64,000 bases of DNA from Symsagittifera roscoffensis. Lineage: Eukaryota; Xenacoelomorpha; Acoela; Convolutidae. Made by a program: the position numbers and the translations under genes. A model generated the notes under the pieces. The model had not been told where the DNA came from, made no database searches, and saw only the letters and a program-made list of their open reading frames with translations. Location: contig NW_026971179.1 of the NCBI RefSeq assembly GCF_963678635.1, forward strand, positions 104,209 through 168,208, in the 5' to 3' direction. Of this stretch, positions 1 through 10,800 are shown one piece after another (the stretch's first letter is position 1; each line of letters starts with the position of its first letter).

Positions 1-738
1 GATTGTGTCCCCCACCACCTAAGTTTATTGAAATAGTACTCGAACGATACTAAAATTGTGTTAACGATACCCAACAGTCGTTTTGGAGGTTATCCCTGTT
101 GTCCCCTGTTACTTCTGGATGACGTCGGTCAGTTTGTCACTCTACCCTCCGGTCAGCGGCAAATTTTTCATTAACGTGCTTCAATACTCAAACAACACTC
201 GAGGGAGGTTACCTAACCAACCATCAAATCACTCGATCTCTCGATCAGAAATGATGTAAAACAATCGAAAACAGCAACAAACAGGATAGTCAGATCACAT
301 CTCGTCCGGAAATTTTATAATAGTGTAGTTTTTGGTTTTCACTTTTTTTGTATTTTTTGGGTTTTTCACCGTTTTTTTTGTATTTTTTCGTTTTCAAGTA
401 AATTTGTTTTTGGCTGTTTCTTGATTATACACTAATTTTGTTTGATTTCACGCTTTGTCTTTAATTGTTTTTGGTCTCAGGTCCTCGGGATGAGCGGGCT
501 CATGACTTCCCATCTGCGTCTCCGACCCCGTAATTTCCGATCTTAACTAGGTTCAAAAGCTAAATCGTAAATCGTACCAGGTGGAGGGTCCGCATCTTCC
601 GCCTAGTGCAAGGCAGGACATTAAGGTCTCTAACTAGGGCCTACGCCCAGAGCGGATGGCTCGTCGCTGAAACGTTTGCTGATCGTGATTGTCTTTCGAC
701 TTTATCAGGCCCTCTCAGGAGCGACAGAAAAAAGTCTA
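1..738 (-). repeat. Minus-oriented 5' leader fragment of a giant LTR element
   Basis: This stretch carries no credible gene. It is a diverged copy of the leader seen at 13101-13755, and inverted at 15893-16510. Shared marks are the segment around 44-80 with gttaacgatacccaacag, T-rich runs around 340-480, and tcttaactaggtt near 541. It ends directly against an LTR-like sequence at 739, as expected for the region just inside the 5' LTR of a minus-strand element that runs out of the window to the left. The divergence from the other leaders suggests an older copy. Confidence 0.6.
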
Positions 739-1590
739 TGTAACTTTCGCCCATACATTACGCAGTGACGGAGCGTAGAAAAAGTAATTATTGACGACTG
801 GCTTACGTCAGTTACATTAATTCTACTCAATTTCAACCGTCTAAACCTAGCCAGTTGTTTTTCTGGTTTGTTATGTGCTAAGTCGAATTTACCATTTTTA
901 GGCCATCAGCCAAACGACTTTTGATCAGCTTTCGTTTGCAGATGAGAATAACCACATAGCTGGGTCTCGGATCCCAGAATACATGATTATTTTTAAAAAC
1001 ACGGCTGAAAAACCATAATTTACTATGTTTTAAGTGAAAGTAATATACTAAATCTATTGGAGATGGATTGGCTCTTCCCTTTTCTAACTACTCATGCTCT
1101 GAAATACTACACAATATTGGAGGTAATTAAATCGCTCAGGACATTAGAGTAGCTAAAACCTGTATCTAAAAGTCGTTAACAGTTTCTAATAATCTCTGGG
1201 CACCGGGCCTCCAATTACCTGTTGTCCCGAGGATAACTTCGTTATCTTCCCAATTTCCTGGCACAGGAGATTACGGATGCGCTCCGGATATCCCACTGGA
1301 CCTTCCTTCCGTCTGATCTTCCTCAGATAAGCGTCTTATCGTGTCTTTTAGGCTTCTCTTTTTTCTTGTTTTTCTTCAACTAATTCTCATATAGTTGAAC
1401 CCGTTTTCTGTTTTTCCTGTTTTTTTCGGACAAAATGGCCGTTTTTTTTATTTCCGAGAATTATCCTAGCTCCGATCGAAACTTTAAAAAATTTATATTC
1501 TAGAAGGTTCCGACCCTCCTTTTCATAACGAATTCACTGTTAGCGTCTTTAACGTCTTTTTCCGTTAGCATCGGGGAGTTCACATGTACC
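739..1590 (-). repeat. Diverged LTR, minus orientation (family B)
   Basis: The left edge reads tgtaactttcgccc, matching the left edges of the minus-oriented LTRs at 13756 and 57894. Inside, scattered blocks align with those LTRs: the region around 955-975 (gctgggtctcgg), a hairpin-region remnant around 1060, a ccggat block around 1285, and caaaatggccg near 1431. The right boundary is fuzzy and was placed where similarity to the LTRs stops and similarity to the plus-oriented leader begins. It is clearly older than the other family B LTRs in the window. Confidence 0.5.
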
Positions 1591-1639
1591 AATCCGTGGG
1601 AGTGGCACAAATATTTGTACTGCTTAAATAGATATTCCC

Positions 1640-2865
1640 TTATCGCTTTTCAGTGAAACGGATCAAACAGACTGATTCCACACAACAGTGATATTTTAAT
1701 CCCCCCATAAATCGCGATTTTTGAGATATTGAAGTTTTTCGAAACGGAAAAAGGCGTTAAGTTAGTGAGTTACATCGTAGTTCGACTGAAATTACTAGAG
1801 AAACCGGTTGAATATAGTTCGAACGAGCTTGGAAAAAATTTCTGATTGTAGACACTAATTTCTGAAGGTAATTCCTGTTGGAACTACTAATTTCTGAAGG
1901 TAGACCCTTCACGTTTTGTAAAAGTTTTTTTGGAAAGCCCCTATAACCCTGCCAAACGGTAGAAGCGGTATAAAAGGCATTTTTACGTTGTTCTCAACAA
2001 TGAGGAAGGGTTAAGGAACCTAAAAAACGACAGTCTAGTCAAAAATAGGCTTGTCATAAGACCCCGCACAGTTAATGGAAATTGTCAATTAAGCAGCTGA
2101 GCTTCAATCATTAGAGGTCTGGAGCCAGAACAAACCCTTCCTAGTTAGTTGATTCAGCATAATAGGCTCTGAGACCATATCCGAAAGGGTCTCGGGTATT
2201 GTTTTTGCCGACCCGGAAGGGCCCTTTTAGCCAATCCGGAAAGTTTATACTTTGGCAATCCGGAGGGGTCCCAATTCGGAGGGGTCCTAATTTTGCCAAT
2301 CGGGGTGGGTCCCAATTCGAAGGGGTCATATTTTCATTAACCCGAAGAGGTCCCAATCCGGAGGGGTCCTGTTTATGTCGAATCGGAGGGGTCCTAGAAA
2401 CATTTTTCTTAACGAAAGCAAACGTTGGACCCTAACACCTATTTAAACGAAAACAAGATACATAGTGAACAGTCTCAAGATACTAGGAAAGAAGCAGACC
2501 AAGGATGGCAGGAAACAAATGAATACACAAGTAACCTGCCTTTAAATAAAGATTGAAAAAACCATAGTAAAACAAAACAGGTGTAAACTCTAGATCTAAC
2601 CGAAAACAGAAATCGACACTGGTTTATTTCGATTGAAATCCAACTTGTTTTTTGGAGGAGTGGTTGCCTTGAGAGTTTAAGTAGGTCTAGCTCGGGCAAT
2701 CCGAAGGCAGATAGGTAACACAGGACTCGGTGGGTGCAATAGTCACCAACTTAGAAAAACTGCCTTCCAGTTTTGTCTGTTTAGTGCGGCACTAAACAGG
2801 GAAAGTTTTTTCCTTCGAAGCAAGTTAGACTATTGAATTGCGACGGACCAAATGCAAAATAGTGT
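1640..2865 (+). other. 5' leader of element I (plus strand)
   Basis: Non-coding leader that aligns with 16740-18475, the leader of element II. Shared blocks include atccccccataaatcgcg near 1700, the poly-T and A-rich stretches around 1730-1990, the GGAGGGGTCC repeats at 2205-2400, and a well conserved block at 2680-2840 around cagataggtaacacaggac, which recurs at 18300-18460. It stops at about 2865, where a LINE is inserted. The leader resumes after the LINE at about 7366 with acacatacgttttttgg, which matches 18482. I see no tRNA or splice site I can assign with confidence. Confidence 0.6.
2205..2400 (+). repeat. GGAGGGGTCC minisatellite in the leader of element I
   Basis: About ten imperfect copies of a core aatccggaggggtcc are separated by T/A-rich spacers such as taattttgcc. 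The same core is reiterated at 17800-18060 in the leader of element II, at the same place relative to the conserved block downstream. The array is open in more than one frame because the unit lacks stops, so I do not treat those frames as genes. Conservation of the array in two separate elements suggests a cis-acting role, for example as a binding-site cluster. Confidence 0.65.
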
Positions 2866-2899
2866 CTTTCTAGATAATCGATTGATCCTTCAAGGATAG

Positions 2900-3390
2900 A
2901 CCAATTCGAAGCATATTGATTGCAGACTCACAAGCCAGACGTTTAGAATTTAGCAACATCAACATCCTTTCGTTACCCGGAGCTCAAATTCACGATCTGT
3001 ACAGGTTTGTGCCAGGAAAAGGTCAATACGACAATATTGTAATATTCGCGGGCCGAAGAGATCTTGATAACGGCTACCTGCCATCTACGGCAAGCGTAGA
3101 GGAAGTAACTGATTGTGTAGTCAGCCTAGCAAACCATCTGCTCCACGTCCGCTCGATATCCCCCTGAAGCCGAACGCGAACCGATTCAGGACCACGATCT
3201 CATCCGACACTTCGCAGTAAATCGAAAGATAGAAAAACAAGCATTTGGCGCTCGTTGGGTTTTCCGAGGCCTATCTGAACAGATTTACTGTGAGAACCAT
3301 GTCACCGAGCGAGATCACGTCCACCTCAACGAGTCAGCTTTGCGTGGACTAAGAAGCAACTTGAAGAAACGGGTCTTTTAAAAAGACTAA
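2900..3390 (+). pseudogene. LINE ORF1 SGNH/GDSL esterase-like domain, frameshifted
   Basis: The first reading frame, open to 3167, begins with IADSQARRL, like the block I Gly-Asp-Ser of SGNH hydrolases with Ala for Gly. It continues with LSLPGAQIHDL and then IVIFAGRRDL, at the place of block III (Gly-x-Asn-Asp; the Asn is Arg here). The frame then shifts at about 3165, and the continuation in another frame carries RDHVHLNESALRG at about 3317-3355, a clear block V Asp-x-x-His. Esterase domains are known in ORF1 of CR1-type LINEs, where lipid or nucleic-acid binding has been suggested. Loss of the block III Asn and the frameshift indicate a decayed copy. Confidence 0.65.
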
Positions 3391-4392
3391 TCTGTAATTG
3401 TCTGCGAGCGACAACCCAACACTTACGAGGACAATCGAGCGACAGGTTGTCTGTGCGGATCTTACATGGGATAAGGTTAGAGCCCTCGTTTTGACTTTAA
3501 CAGATACGTCTCCTTTTCAGGATTCACTGTTAAAGTCAAACCCCTCCATTCCTTTTTCCGCTCCGCTGTTCGTAAGGCTTGGCCAATAGGTCTCCCTCTC
3601 AGGAATCATTACAAACAAGTCTTAAAACAAGCAATCAGTAATTAGTAGACCCATATCAATATAATGGGTGAGACCAGGACGCGCCTTGGTTCGGTAGATG
3701 CGAACTACTATCACTCACTTGATCAAACCCTGTCTGCTCACGACGATGATCTAAACAAGTTCCTAAGCAACACGAAAAAAGACAACATTGTTTGTCTATT
3801 CAAAGAATGACTACTTAAGTACAACGAAAAAGAGAGCATTCAGAACGATCTTAATGCTATCAAAACTTCAATAAAAAAGTGCACGATGACGTTAAAGGAT
3901 CAGCAATGTCAGAAACGCGATCAGCAGGGGAAAACTCCAAGGGTAGCTACATCTCAGCACTGTTATAACAGAAAAGCTCCGAAGATCATAAAACATGAAA
4001 GAAGCCCAGACAGCTAGGCATAAAACAACACGAAGAAAAAGCCATGATTTCAATCATGGAACATCTCAAAATACAAAAGAAGCAATAACATCAGCAACAC
4101 GTATGGAAAAATTCAGACCTGAGTCGATAAGACCAAAAATATTTTAAGTCAAGTTTCGCGACAAAAAGACTGCGTACAAGGTACATGCGAGTGCTTTCAG
4201 ACTGGTACCGCAGACAAAAAATTCAAAGTGTACATCAGAAAATCGTTGAATAAGACTGAGCAAGAACAAGAACGCAAAATCACGAAAAAAAGAAGAAGTC
4301 TGATCGAAGAAAACACATATCCTAGCCGATTAAAAATTCGTAATTTGGAACTCTTCCTAGATGGAGCAGTAGTAGATTTAAGTGAATGTTGA
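3391..4392 (+). pseudogene. Remainder of LINE ORF1, badly decayed
   Basis: No long frame is left. A short frame at 3398-3589 and another beginning at the ATG at 3664 (MGETRTRLGSVDANY, open for about 48 codons) can be read. Beyond that the sequence is A-rich and lysine/glutamine-coding with many stops, consistent with a basic or coiled-coil ORF1 protein. The Cys-containing stretch near 4190-4200 is too damaged to call a zinc finger. I infer ORF1 identity only from its position between the esterase-like segment and the endonuclease of ORF2. Confidence 0.4.
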
Positions 4393-4440
4393 CTTTCTTT
4401 GAGTTACGAAATTGACCAATTTACTGATTAGTCGATTCTT

Positions 4441-5160
4441 ACTTTTAATACCCGAAGCTTTGTGAACTCAAGTAGGCGCACATCTTTATCAATATTTGTC
4501 TTCACCAACAACATTGACATAATCTGTTTAAGCAAAACATGGCTCACAATTAACATCAGTGACTCCGAACTATTCCTCCCTGGCTTCAATATCTTTCGTT
4601 CTGACAGAAACACCAAACAAAATGAAAAAACCGCCCACGGTGGGGTCCTTATTGCAACAAAGTCTGCACTAATATGCTATGAAATCTCTCTTCCTGACCA
4701 ATTTCAAGGATATTGCACCGCTATAATCTGGGAATCTTCCGAAGCCACATTACTAATTGCCACATGCTATTTCCGCCCTCCTAACAGCAAAGATTATTTG
4801 GAGCCCTTCCATATTTGTCAGCTAATGGACTTGTTGTCGACCTGCAATGCAAATCATCGTATAATAAACGGAGACTTTAATCTTTCTTCAAATGACTGGT
4901 CTATTCAAACCTCAGAACCGCTCCATCAATGTATACTTGACAAAATAGATAAATTAAGCATACCTCAAACTGTTCATTTCAAAACAACGAACTCTAAAAT
5001 AGTTGACTTGGTCCTTGTTAGCAACCAGGTTGGAATAATCGACAACCTAACACTCGACGTATTTACAGCACCAAAATCTGATCACAAAACTAATAACTCA
5101 ATAATCCGCATAAAGGAACTCAAGAAAAGCTCCACATTTAGTATCAACCAGTTTCTATAG
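4441..5160 (+). pseudogene. LINE ORF2 endonuclease domain (APE type)
   Basis: A 232-residue open stretch (4462-5160) with the order of an exonuclease-endonuclease-phosphatase fold. DIICLSKTWL stands where active enzymes have E-T-W-L, so the metal-binding Glu is Lys. It is followed by GGVLIATKS, CYFRPP, the GDFNL motif at about 4870, KIVDLVLVS, and a C-terminal SDH at about 5080. These enzymes nick the target DNA to prime reverse transcription. Most catalytic landmarks except the Glu are present. The frame ends at a stop at 5158, after which coding similarity continues only in fragments (5161-5620). Confidence 0.8.
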
Positions 5161-5621
5161 CTATTGCAAAGCTGACTTCAACGGTTTAAATGATGCGTTT
5201 TCAATCAACAATTTCTCACCTTACTGCTAGTCAAATAATACAAAAATAGTTTACCTATGGTACGAATGGCTTCATAGCTTTCTGCCTAAATTCATCCCGC
5301 GTAGAACTCAAAATAGACAAATTCTTGCTCCCTGGATAACTCATGAGACGTCAAATTCAATGAAACGTCTGTCAACATTACGCAAACAAAAAGGTTCGCA
5401 ATGCGCCTCGGTGATTGCAATGAATGAAAAAGTATAAACCGCCGTAGAGAATAACAGAAGCGAATACGAACAACATCTGTCTAACTCGCGTGATACTAAA
5501 GCCCTGCTTAAATACTATAGAAAGTTCCGTAACTCCAGAACTACCTTCCGTCATGAAACTTGATAATTCAATTGCGAAAACCTTGCCAGAGCTAGCTAAT
5601 CTATTCGCCAAGTTTTTTAAC

Positions 5622-5650
5622 TTAGGGTTAGGGTTAGGGATAGGGTTAGG
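5622..5650 (+). repeat. Short TTAGGG-type array inside the LINE
   Basis: Nearly five tandem TTAGGG units, one reading ATAGGG, lie within the ORF2 region between endonuclease and reverse transcriptase. TTAGGG is the usual metazoan telomere repeat. The flanks are ordinary LINE sequence, so this is an interstitial array and not a chromosome end. It could have been gained by double-strand break repair or by telomerase-like addition, or be chance expansion. Confidence 0.75.
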
Positions 5651-7265
5651 CATTTATAACCTCTTCTCAACCATCCTCTCTTGAAAAACAAGAGCACTCA
5701 GTTCAACAAACAATTCATAATATAGAACCAGACAGGAACCTGATTGCCAAACTGTGTAATGATCTAGATCTAAGTAAGTCGAGAGGTCCCGATCTACTAC
5801 CTCATTTTTTTTTAAAGCGTTATAGTGAATCTTTAACGCCCTCTCTCTACCATATCATATATAAAGCACTCCAGACCTGTTGTTTCCCTGATCAATGGAA
5901 ACACTCTATTGTCAGCCCAATTTTCAAAAAGAAAGGAAGCAAGGCCTCGATAAGTAACTACAGACCAATATCACTCCTTAATACTGCCAGCAAAATCTTC
6001 AAAAAAGTTCTTTTAATCGACCTATATAAGCATCTAGAACCTATGTTGCTCAACAACCAATTTGGATTTCGCGCGAAAAGCTCAGGGATCATCCAAATGC
6101 TGCTCTATCTTGACACCAGATATTCAGCTATAAGCAAAAATGAAGAAGTAGACGTAATATATACCGATTAAAAGAAAGCTTTTGACAAAGTAGATCACGC
6201 TTTTCTGATTGATAAGCTCTACTCGTTGGGAATCAGACGCAAAATATTAAAGCTAATTCATAACTACCTGACAAATAGAACCCAATGTGTGAAAATCGAA
6301 GACTGGCTTTCCCAATTATTCTATGTCACAAGTGGTGTCCTTCAAGGATCAATCCTCGGGCCATTGTTTTTTCTTGTCATGATTAACGACCTACCAAGTG
6401 TATGTTTTCAATCCACCAGCTTTCTATACGCAGCCGACGCAAAGTTCATACGAATTTGTACACTTAACGCTGAATTTCAGAATGAACTAAATAACATCTT
6501 CACGTGGACTCAACAAAACCAGATTGCGTTCAATGCGTCAAAATGCACTTACCTACCGGTTAAACGTCTCACAAGTAGCTACTTTTACTTCGATTCAATT
6601 TTAAATAAGAAAATCTCAGAAGAAAAAGATCTAGGAATAATTGTAAAATCGGATCTAGGCTGGACATCGCATATTAAACTTAGAAGAGGAAAAGCCCTCA
6701 ACACTCTATGCATTCTTAAGCGCAACCCACTGCCTCTTAATACCAAGACCAAACTTAATCTGTCCAAATCCATGGTAATTCCAGTTTTGCTATATGGTTC
6801 AGCGTGCTATCAATTGAACGTCGAAGAAATGAAACTCTTCGAAGGTGTTCAACGCAATGCATGCAAATGGATTGCAACAGATCCTAATTACAAAGCGTCG
6901 CTTCAGCGTCTAGGCATACTGCCTTTACCCATGTACATTCAGCTCAGTCATTTACTTCTACTATCTAAAATCCTCAATAATCACTACGACTACAATTTTT
7001 CCGCCAAAATATGACCTAGCTAATCCAAGATCTCTTTTATTTGAATGTACACGCCCTGCAAAGACTGTTTGTGAAAAAAATTTCTGGTTTCATGCAAAGA
7101 GGCTGGCTAATTTGGTTCCTCAAAAAGTGGAATTTACCAACACGATAGGACTCAAAGGACGGTTGCTGCAATGGATGTCGGAGCATTTCGAGAAAAGATT
7201 CGATGACTCCAACTCCTGTAGCTGGAAAATTCTGTGCAACTGTACCCGAAACAACTGCAGAATAA
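5651..7265 (+). pseudogene. LINE ORF2 reverse transcriptase, decayed
   Basis: RT landmarks are in the right order. SKSRGPDLLPH and SIVSPIFKK precede NYRPISLLNTASKIF at about 5961, then NQFGFRAKSS at 6055, an IYTD block followed by a stop and KKAFDKVDH at about 6160-6195, and the 262-residue open frame 6226-7014 with SGVLQGSILGPLFFLV at about 6330. The catalytic Tyr-x-Asp-Asp is degraded to YAADAKF (about 6427). After a frameshift near 7014 the C-terminal tail continues to about 7265 (CTRPAKTVCEKNFWFHAKRL). The style is CR1/jockey. Lost catalytic Asp residues, a stop and frameshifts mean no activity. Confidence 0.85.
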
Positions 7266-7321
7266 TGTCTAACTAACTGAACTGAAACTGTGGGAGAAAC
7301 CCTTCCGTACGCTAAATTCAT

Positions 7322-7330
7322 ATTATTATG

Positions 7331-7365
<35 letters not shown>

Positions 7366-7366
7366 A
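7322..7366 (+). repeat. (TTA)n tail of the LINE
   Basis: A run of about 14 ATT/TTA triplets, with one ATG variant near its start, ends the LINE. Simple-repeat tails in place of poly(A) are usual for CR1-like and related LINEs and mark the 3' end used for target-primed reverse transcription. Leader sequence of element I resumes immediately after it (aaaacacatacg). Confidence 0.85.
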
Positions 7367-7418
7367 ACACATACGTTTTTTGGAAATGTATATATAATTT
7401 TTTCGCCTTTCTTCGTTT

Positions 7419-8895
7419 TTGGATTTGACTGAAATGTCCGACTTCTCGACTGAAAAAGTAGCAGCAACAAGATCACCCACTGATAATACTATGATGCATG
7501 GGTTGACAGAGAAATCGGCAACGTCGTCCTCGTTTTCGGAAAGAGTCAAAAACACCTTGGGAAACTTCTATCCATTTACTATGGGAGCGGTAGCAGGTGA
7601 TGAAGTAGACACCCAGGAAGAGGAAGATGAAAACGGGGAAATCGATGACTTTGAGTCACATGTGAGTCTGAATAGTTCAACCCATGAAAACGAGGCATCC
7701 ACAAAGATGGAGAATGGCTATTCCGTTCGGTTTGGGGCGGCAGAACTATAAACAGCACTATTGATGGAATACAACAGTCAAGAGAGTTCATGACAATCAC
7801 CAAATCGGAAGTGCAATCCGGAACGATTAGGATGACAGGGTCGAGGACCACACCGGTGGAATCGGAAGCGGATTCTGAAGAATTGTTGAGACAGAGAGCT
7901 AAAACTCGAGTTTCGACCAGCACTAAACTGCATGGAACCAATAGGGTGATGCCAGCACTAATGACTCCATTAGTAGACAACTGGGCATCAAATGAAGAGA
8001 CCTTGACTAGGATTGTGGACACTATTGGAGAGCAAAGCAACCAAATGTCAATAAAAATGAGAAAACTAAAAAGAGCAATTCATGTTGAGAGAGAAAGCCT
8101 GCGTGAAGAAATTAACCGCAACAGACATGAAGTCAGTAGAAGCGAAGAACGCTTAAAAGAAATGACCGAAGAGTACTTGGCCAGGAGCTTGTCACGAAGG
8201 ACAAGGGAGGCCAAGGAAAAGAGAGACGACTGAGAGGTGATCTGGAACAACTACGCAGTCAGCAAGAGCAGACTCTTGGGACACTTGACACAGGAATAGA
8301 CGCAATGATGGAAAGACGCACTCAGGCTATCATGGACAGGCTATACGGTCCACTGGGAAACAGGAGCGGATCTAGCAATAGAATAACACACTCGAGAGAG
8401 GCTAGCAGAGAGCCGAGAGTGATTTTCAACGAGCATCCAAACAGAGGAAGGACCTATGGACCAACAAGAGACAGGGGTAACTCATCCAGCAACGCCACCG
8501 GAATTAATAGGCCGAGAGTCCAACGAATATAAGAGGAGGTTCAACTGGCAGCAGACTGATCTTGAACGAACGATCTATGCGAGACGCAAATGCGACTGGG
8601 AGAGGTGATTCCACATACTGGAATCACTCGAACCAAGGAAGAACTCAACTGAAGGGAAAATTCAGAGCCTCAATCATCAGATAATAACGATCAAGCGGTA
8701 CAAGCGGCAACGGCAATGCCCACAGCATTTGAATCCCTGAATAGGCTCTTGCAAAATTTCCTCAAGAGGTTATCCAGGACCAGTGAGCGCAGCGAGAAAT
8801 CTAGAATAGCATTTAGGAAACCGAGATGTTATAAGGTTGAATCTGACGGCTGTTTAGATAACTGGATAGAAGTTATGAAGCTACACTTTGAGTGA
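7419..8895 (+). pseudogene. Element I Gag (N-terminal part missing, frameshifted)
   Basis: Frames 7419-7751, 7790-8233 and 8305-8532 align in order with Gag of element II. Shared stretches are SPTDNTMM and SFSERVKNT at 7460-7560, an acidic patch, STSTKL at 7915, a long Glu/Arg-rich coiled coil at 8040-8230 (IGEQSNQMSIKM, RNRHEVSRSEERL), and MMERRTQAIMDRL at 8308. A final piece around 8820-8890 matches the FKKP...DESDGCIDTW region. The first ~118 residues of element II Gag have no counterpart here. Several frameshifts break it. Gag forms the particle; nothing indicates an intact protein. Confidence 0.75.
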
Positions 8896-8946
8896 GATTT
8901 GTGAGATTTTTGAGATTTGATTTGTTATGAAATGTGAGATTTTGAA
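8893..8946 (+). other. Internal deletion junction in element I
   Basis: Gag sequence stops at about 8893 (ctacactttgag). The next clearly homologous sequence, from about 8941, is the RT region preceding LMSFLGF. Between them lies a short direct repeat built on gtgagattt (three near copies, 8893-8943). About 2.5 kb present in element III (Gag knuckles, protease, RT fingers and palm) is missing. The small repeat at the join suggests slippage or microhomology repair. Confidence 0.65.
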
Positions 8947-9612
8947 GGACTCGATAAAGTATCTGGCGAGGATGGTAGATAAACATGGAATCTGACCAGA
9001 CCCAGATTCGGTAGAAGCAGTTCTGACCAGGAAGTCACCTAAAACTGAACATTAATTGATGAGCTTTCTGGGTTTCGCCAACTACTACAGAAAATTCATC
9101 AAGGGCTATGCGGATAAAGTATATCCGATGCAACAGCTCATGAGGCATAAAGGAAAGAATTTCACTTGGAATATGGCGGCAGAAGAATCATTTCAAAGAA
9201 TAAAAAAAGAAATGTATGAAGCTATTGTGCTAGGCATGCCTACAGTGAAGGGAATGTACGTACTGGACAGAGACGCTACGGTGGTGGCAATCTCTGGCAT
9301 ACTTCAACAAGAAGAGTAATGGAATGGGAAGACTGTCTTGAGATCGATAGCCTACGGAAGCAAGCTCTTGAGCGACACGGAATTGAAGTAAGGGGCACCC
9401 AAAGCGGAGATGTTTGCGGTAGTAACCTTTGTGGAAAAGTACAGGGCGTATCTGGGTAGCGAGCTTTTTAAATTACGGGAAAACAGCAGGGAACTTAGTT
9501 GGCTGAAGACATACACAACGAACCAAAGTTACATCGGGAGATGATTAGTACGACTGGATGGTTACAATATAATAGTTGAGCATAAGACGAGAGATAAACA
9601 CCAAAAAACCGA
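8941..9612 (+). pseudogene. Element I RT thumb and RNase H
   Basis: From about 8945 the sequence encodes the region after the RT active site. The open frame 9056-9319 has MSFLGFANYYRKFIKGYAD, then the RNase H start VLDRDATVVAISGIL (first Asp block), where relatives read VLDTDAS. After a stop at 9317 similarity continues through an AEMFAVVTFVEKY block (9405-9440) and a degraded third block near 9470-9500 (LRENSREL where relatives have LRVDNR). RNase H would remove the RNA strand during cDNA synthesis. The missing palm and lost Asp make it non-functional. Confidence 0.75.
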
Positions 9613-10800
9613 CAGCTTGAGCAAGAAAAAGGAATTCTACGAGAGACAAGAACAGAGGGAGGCCGATAAGCCAGAAATAAAAGATGGATTCTCGTTCATA
9701 GACGAGGAAACATACGATAGCTTACCACTCACGAGATGGCTCAATAAGTCAGGTAAACCGATCGAAGATCATCCTGATATACCCACTGAGCTCCAGGAAA
9801 CAATAATTGTAAAGAGACAATCCGGGGTGCCGGTGGAAATCCTGTTTAAGTCAAAGATAGTCAGAGAGCTAATTGAAGTTGAAACAGGTAAAGCAACGGT
9901 AGGACAGGATTTGATGAGATTGCTTGAGAAGCTGGCCGATGACAAACCCGTGGTCTCAACTAGAAGAAATTATGAACCAGAAATCACAATAATGAGAACG
10001 AAAGAAATCTTAAGCGATGAAAACTCACTGAAAATCGGTGAACCAGAAAACAAAGAGGTGGTACGAAGATTAGTCGAGAATATCCCCGAAGACATACTCA
10101 GGCAAACGACGCTACGGAGGAAAAAAGTGTCGTTGAAAGAAGAAGTTGAACAACTCGGACTGGATCAAGAGTCCGGGGAGTGGTTGCCACAAGAGAAGGA
10201 AGGGGAGGAGGAAAAATCGTCCGAAAAGTCAGAAGATTGGGACGAAGATTCAGTGGAAAGTGATGGTGAGCGAGACAGCCTCTGCGCAATATTAGCTGAT
10301 CAAAAAAGAAGGTATCATGACAGGAAATTGCAGACTGATACCTCGTCCGGGACATACAACTTTTAGAATCATGACGAGAACGGAGGAGAAGAGCTGGAGA
10401 TGATAGAGGTATCAAAAAACCTTTCAGGGAACTATCATGCAGTTCAAACATCAGGACGAATCTGGAGCCGGAAGGAGATAGGGGGATCTTGAGAAGGAGA
10501 ATGTGCGTCAAGCTTAAGGACGATATCCACATTACATGATAACTGAACGGAAAAATGATGGCACTAAAGGAGCACGTCAAGGGGAGGTACAGGCGATCGG
10601 ACCTGATACGAGCACAGAAAAACGACAAAATGACAAGCAGCCTCTCTAAATGGATCCGAGCGGGAGTAAAAGAAAAAGGAGATCTGGAAGAGGGCAGCTA
10701 CAAGATCATGAGCCAGTTCTACAAGGAACATAAGGAATTAATCTACCACTCAGCGGACGGCGTGGTGGCCTGCACGAGAAGAGCACAAGCATAATCTCAT
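9613..10800 (+). pseudogene. Element I RNase H-integrase linker
   Basis: The open frame 9617-10366 (249 residues) begins with SKKKEFYERQEQ, right after RNase H, and holds FIDEETYDSLPLTRWLNKSG. A Lys/Glu-rich region follows (VRRLVENIPEDIL, RRKKVSLKEE), then an acidic segment, and DSLCAILADQKRRYHDRKL near the end. A second frame, 10555-10794, continues with MALKEHVKGRYRRSDLIRAQ and YKIMSQFYKE. Ty3 elements normally have a much shorter connection between RNase H and integrase. This ~390-residue acidic linker is shared by elements II and III, so it is a family trait. Its function is unknown to me. Confidence 0.7.

Larger units (their letters stand above)
2866..7366 (+). mobile_element. CR1/jockey-like LINE inserted in the leader of element I
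   Basis: A non-LTR retrotransposon of about 4.5 kb. In order it has an SGNH-esterase-like segment and further ORF1 remains (2900-4392), an apurinic-type endonuclease (4441-5160), a reverse transcriptase (about 5700-7265) and a (TTA)n tail (7322-7366). It lies within leader sequence that is continuous in element II: similarity to the 18460 region stops near 2865 and resumes near 7366, with only a short A-rich match at both edges as possible target duplication. Frameshifts and stops throughout show that it is dead. Orientation is plus, the same as the host element. Confidence 0.85.

Noticed and set aside
5622-5650. Chromosome end or telomere
   Set aside because: Only about five units with LINE coding sequence on both sides.
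7579-8040. 153-residue minus-strand frame
   Set aside because: Antisense shadow of element I Gag.
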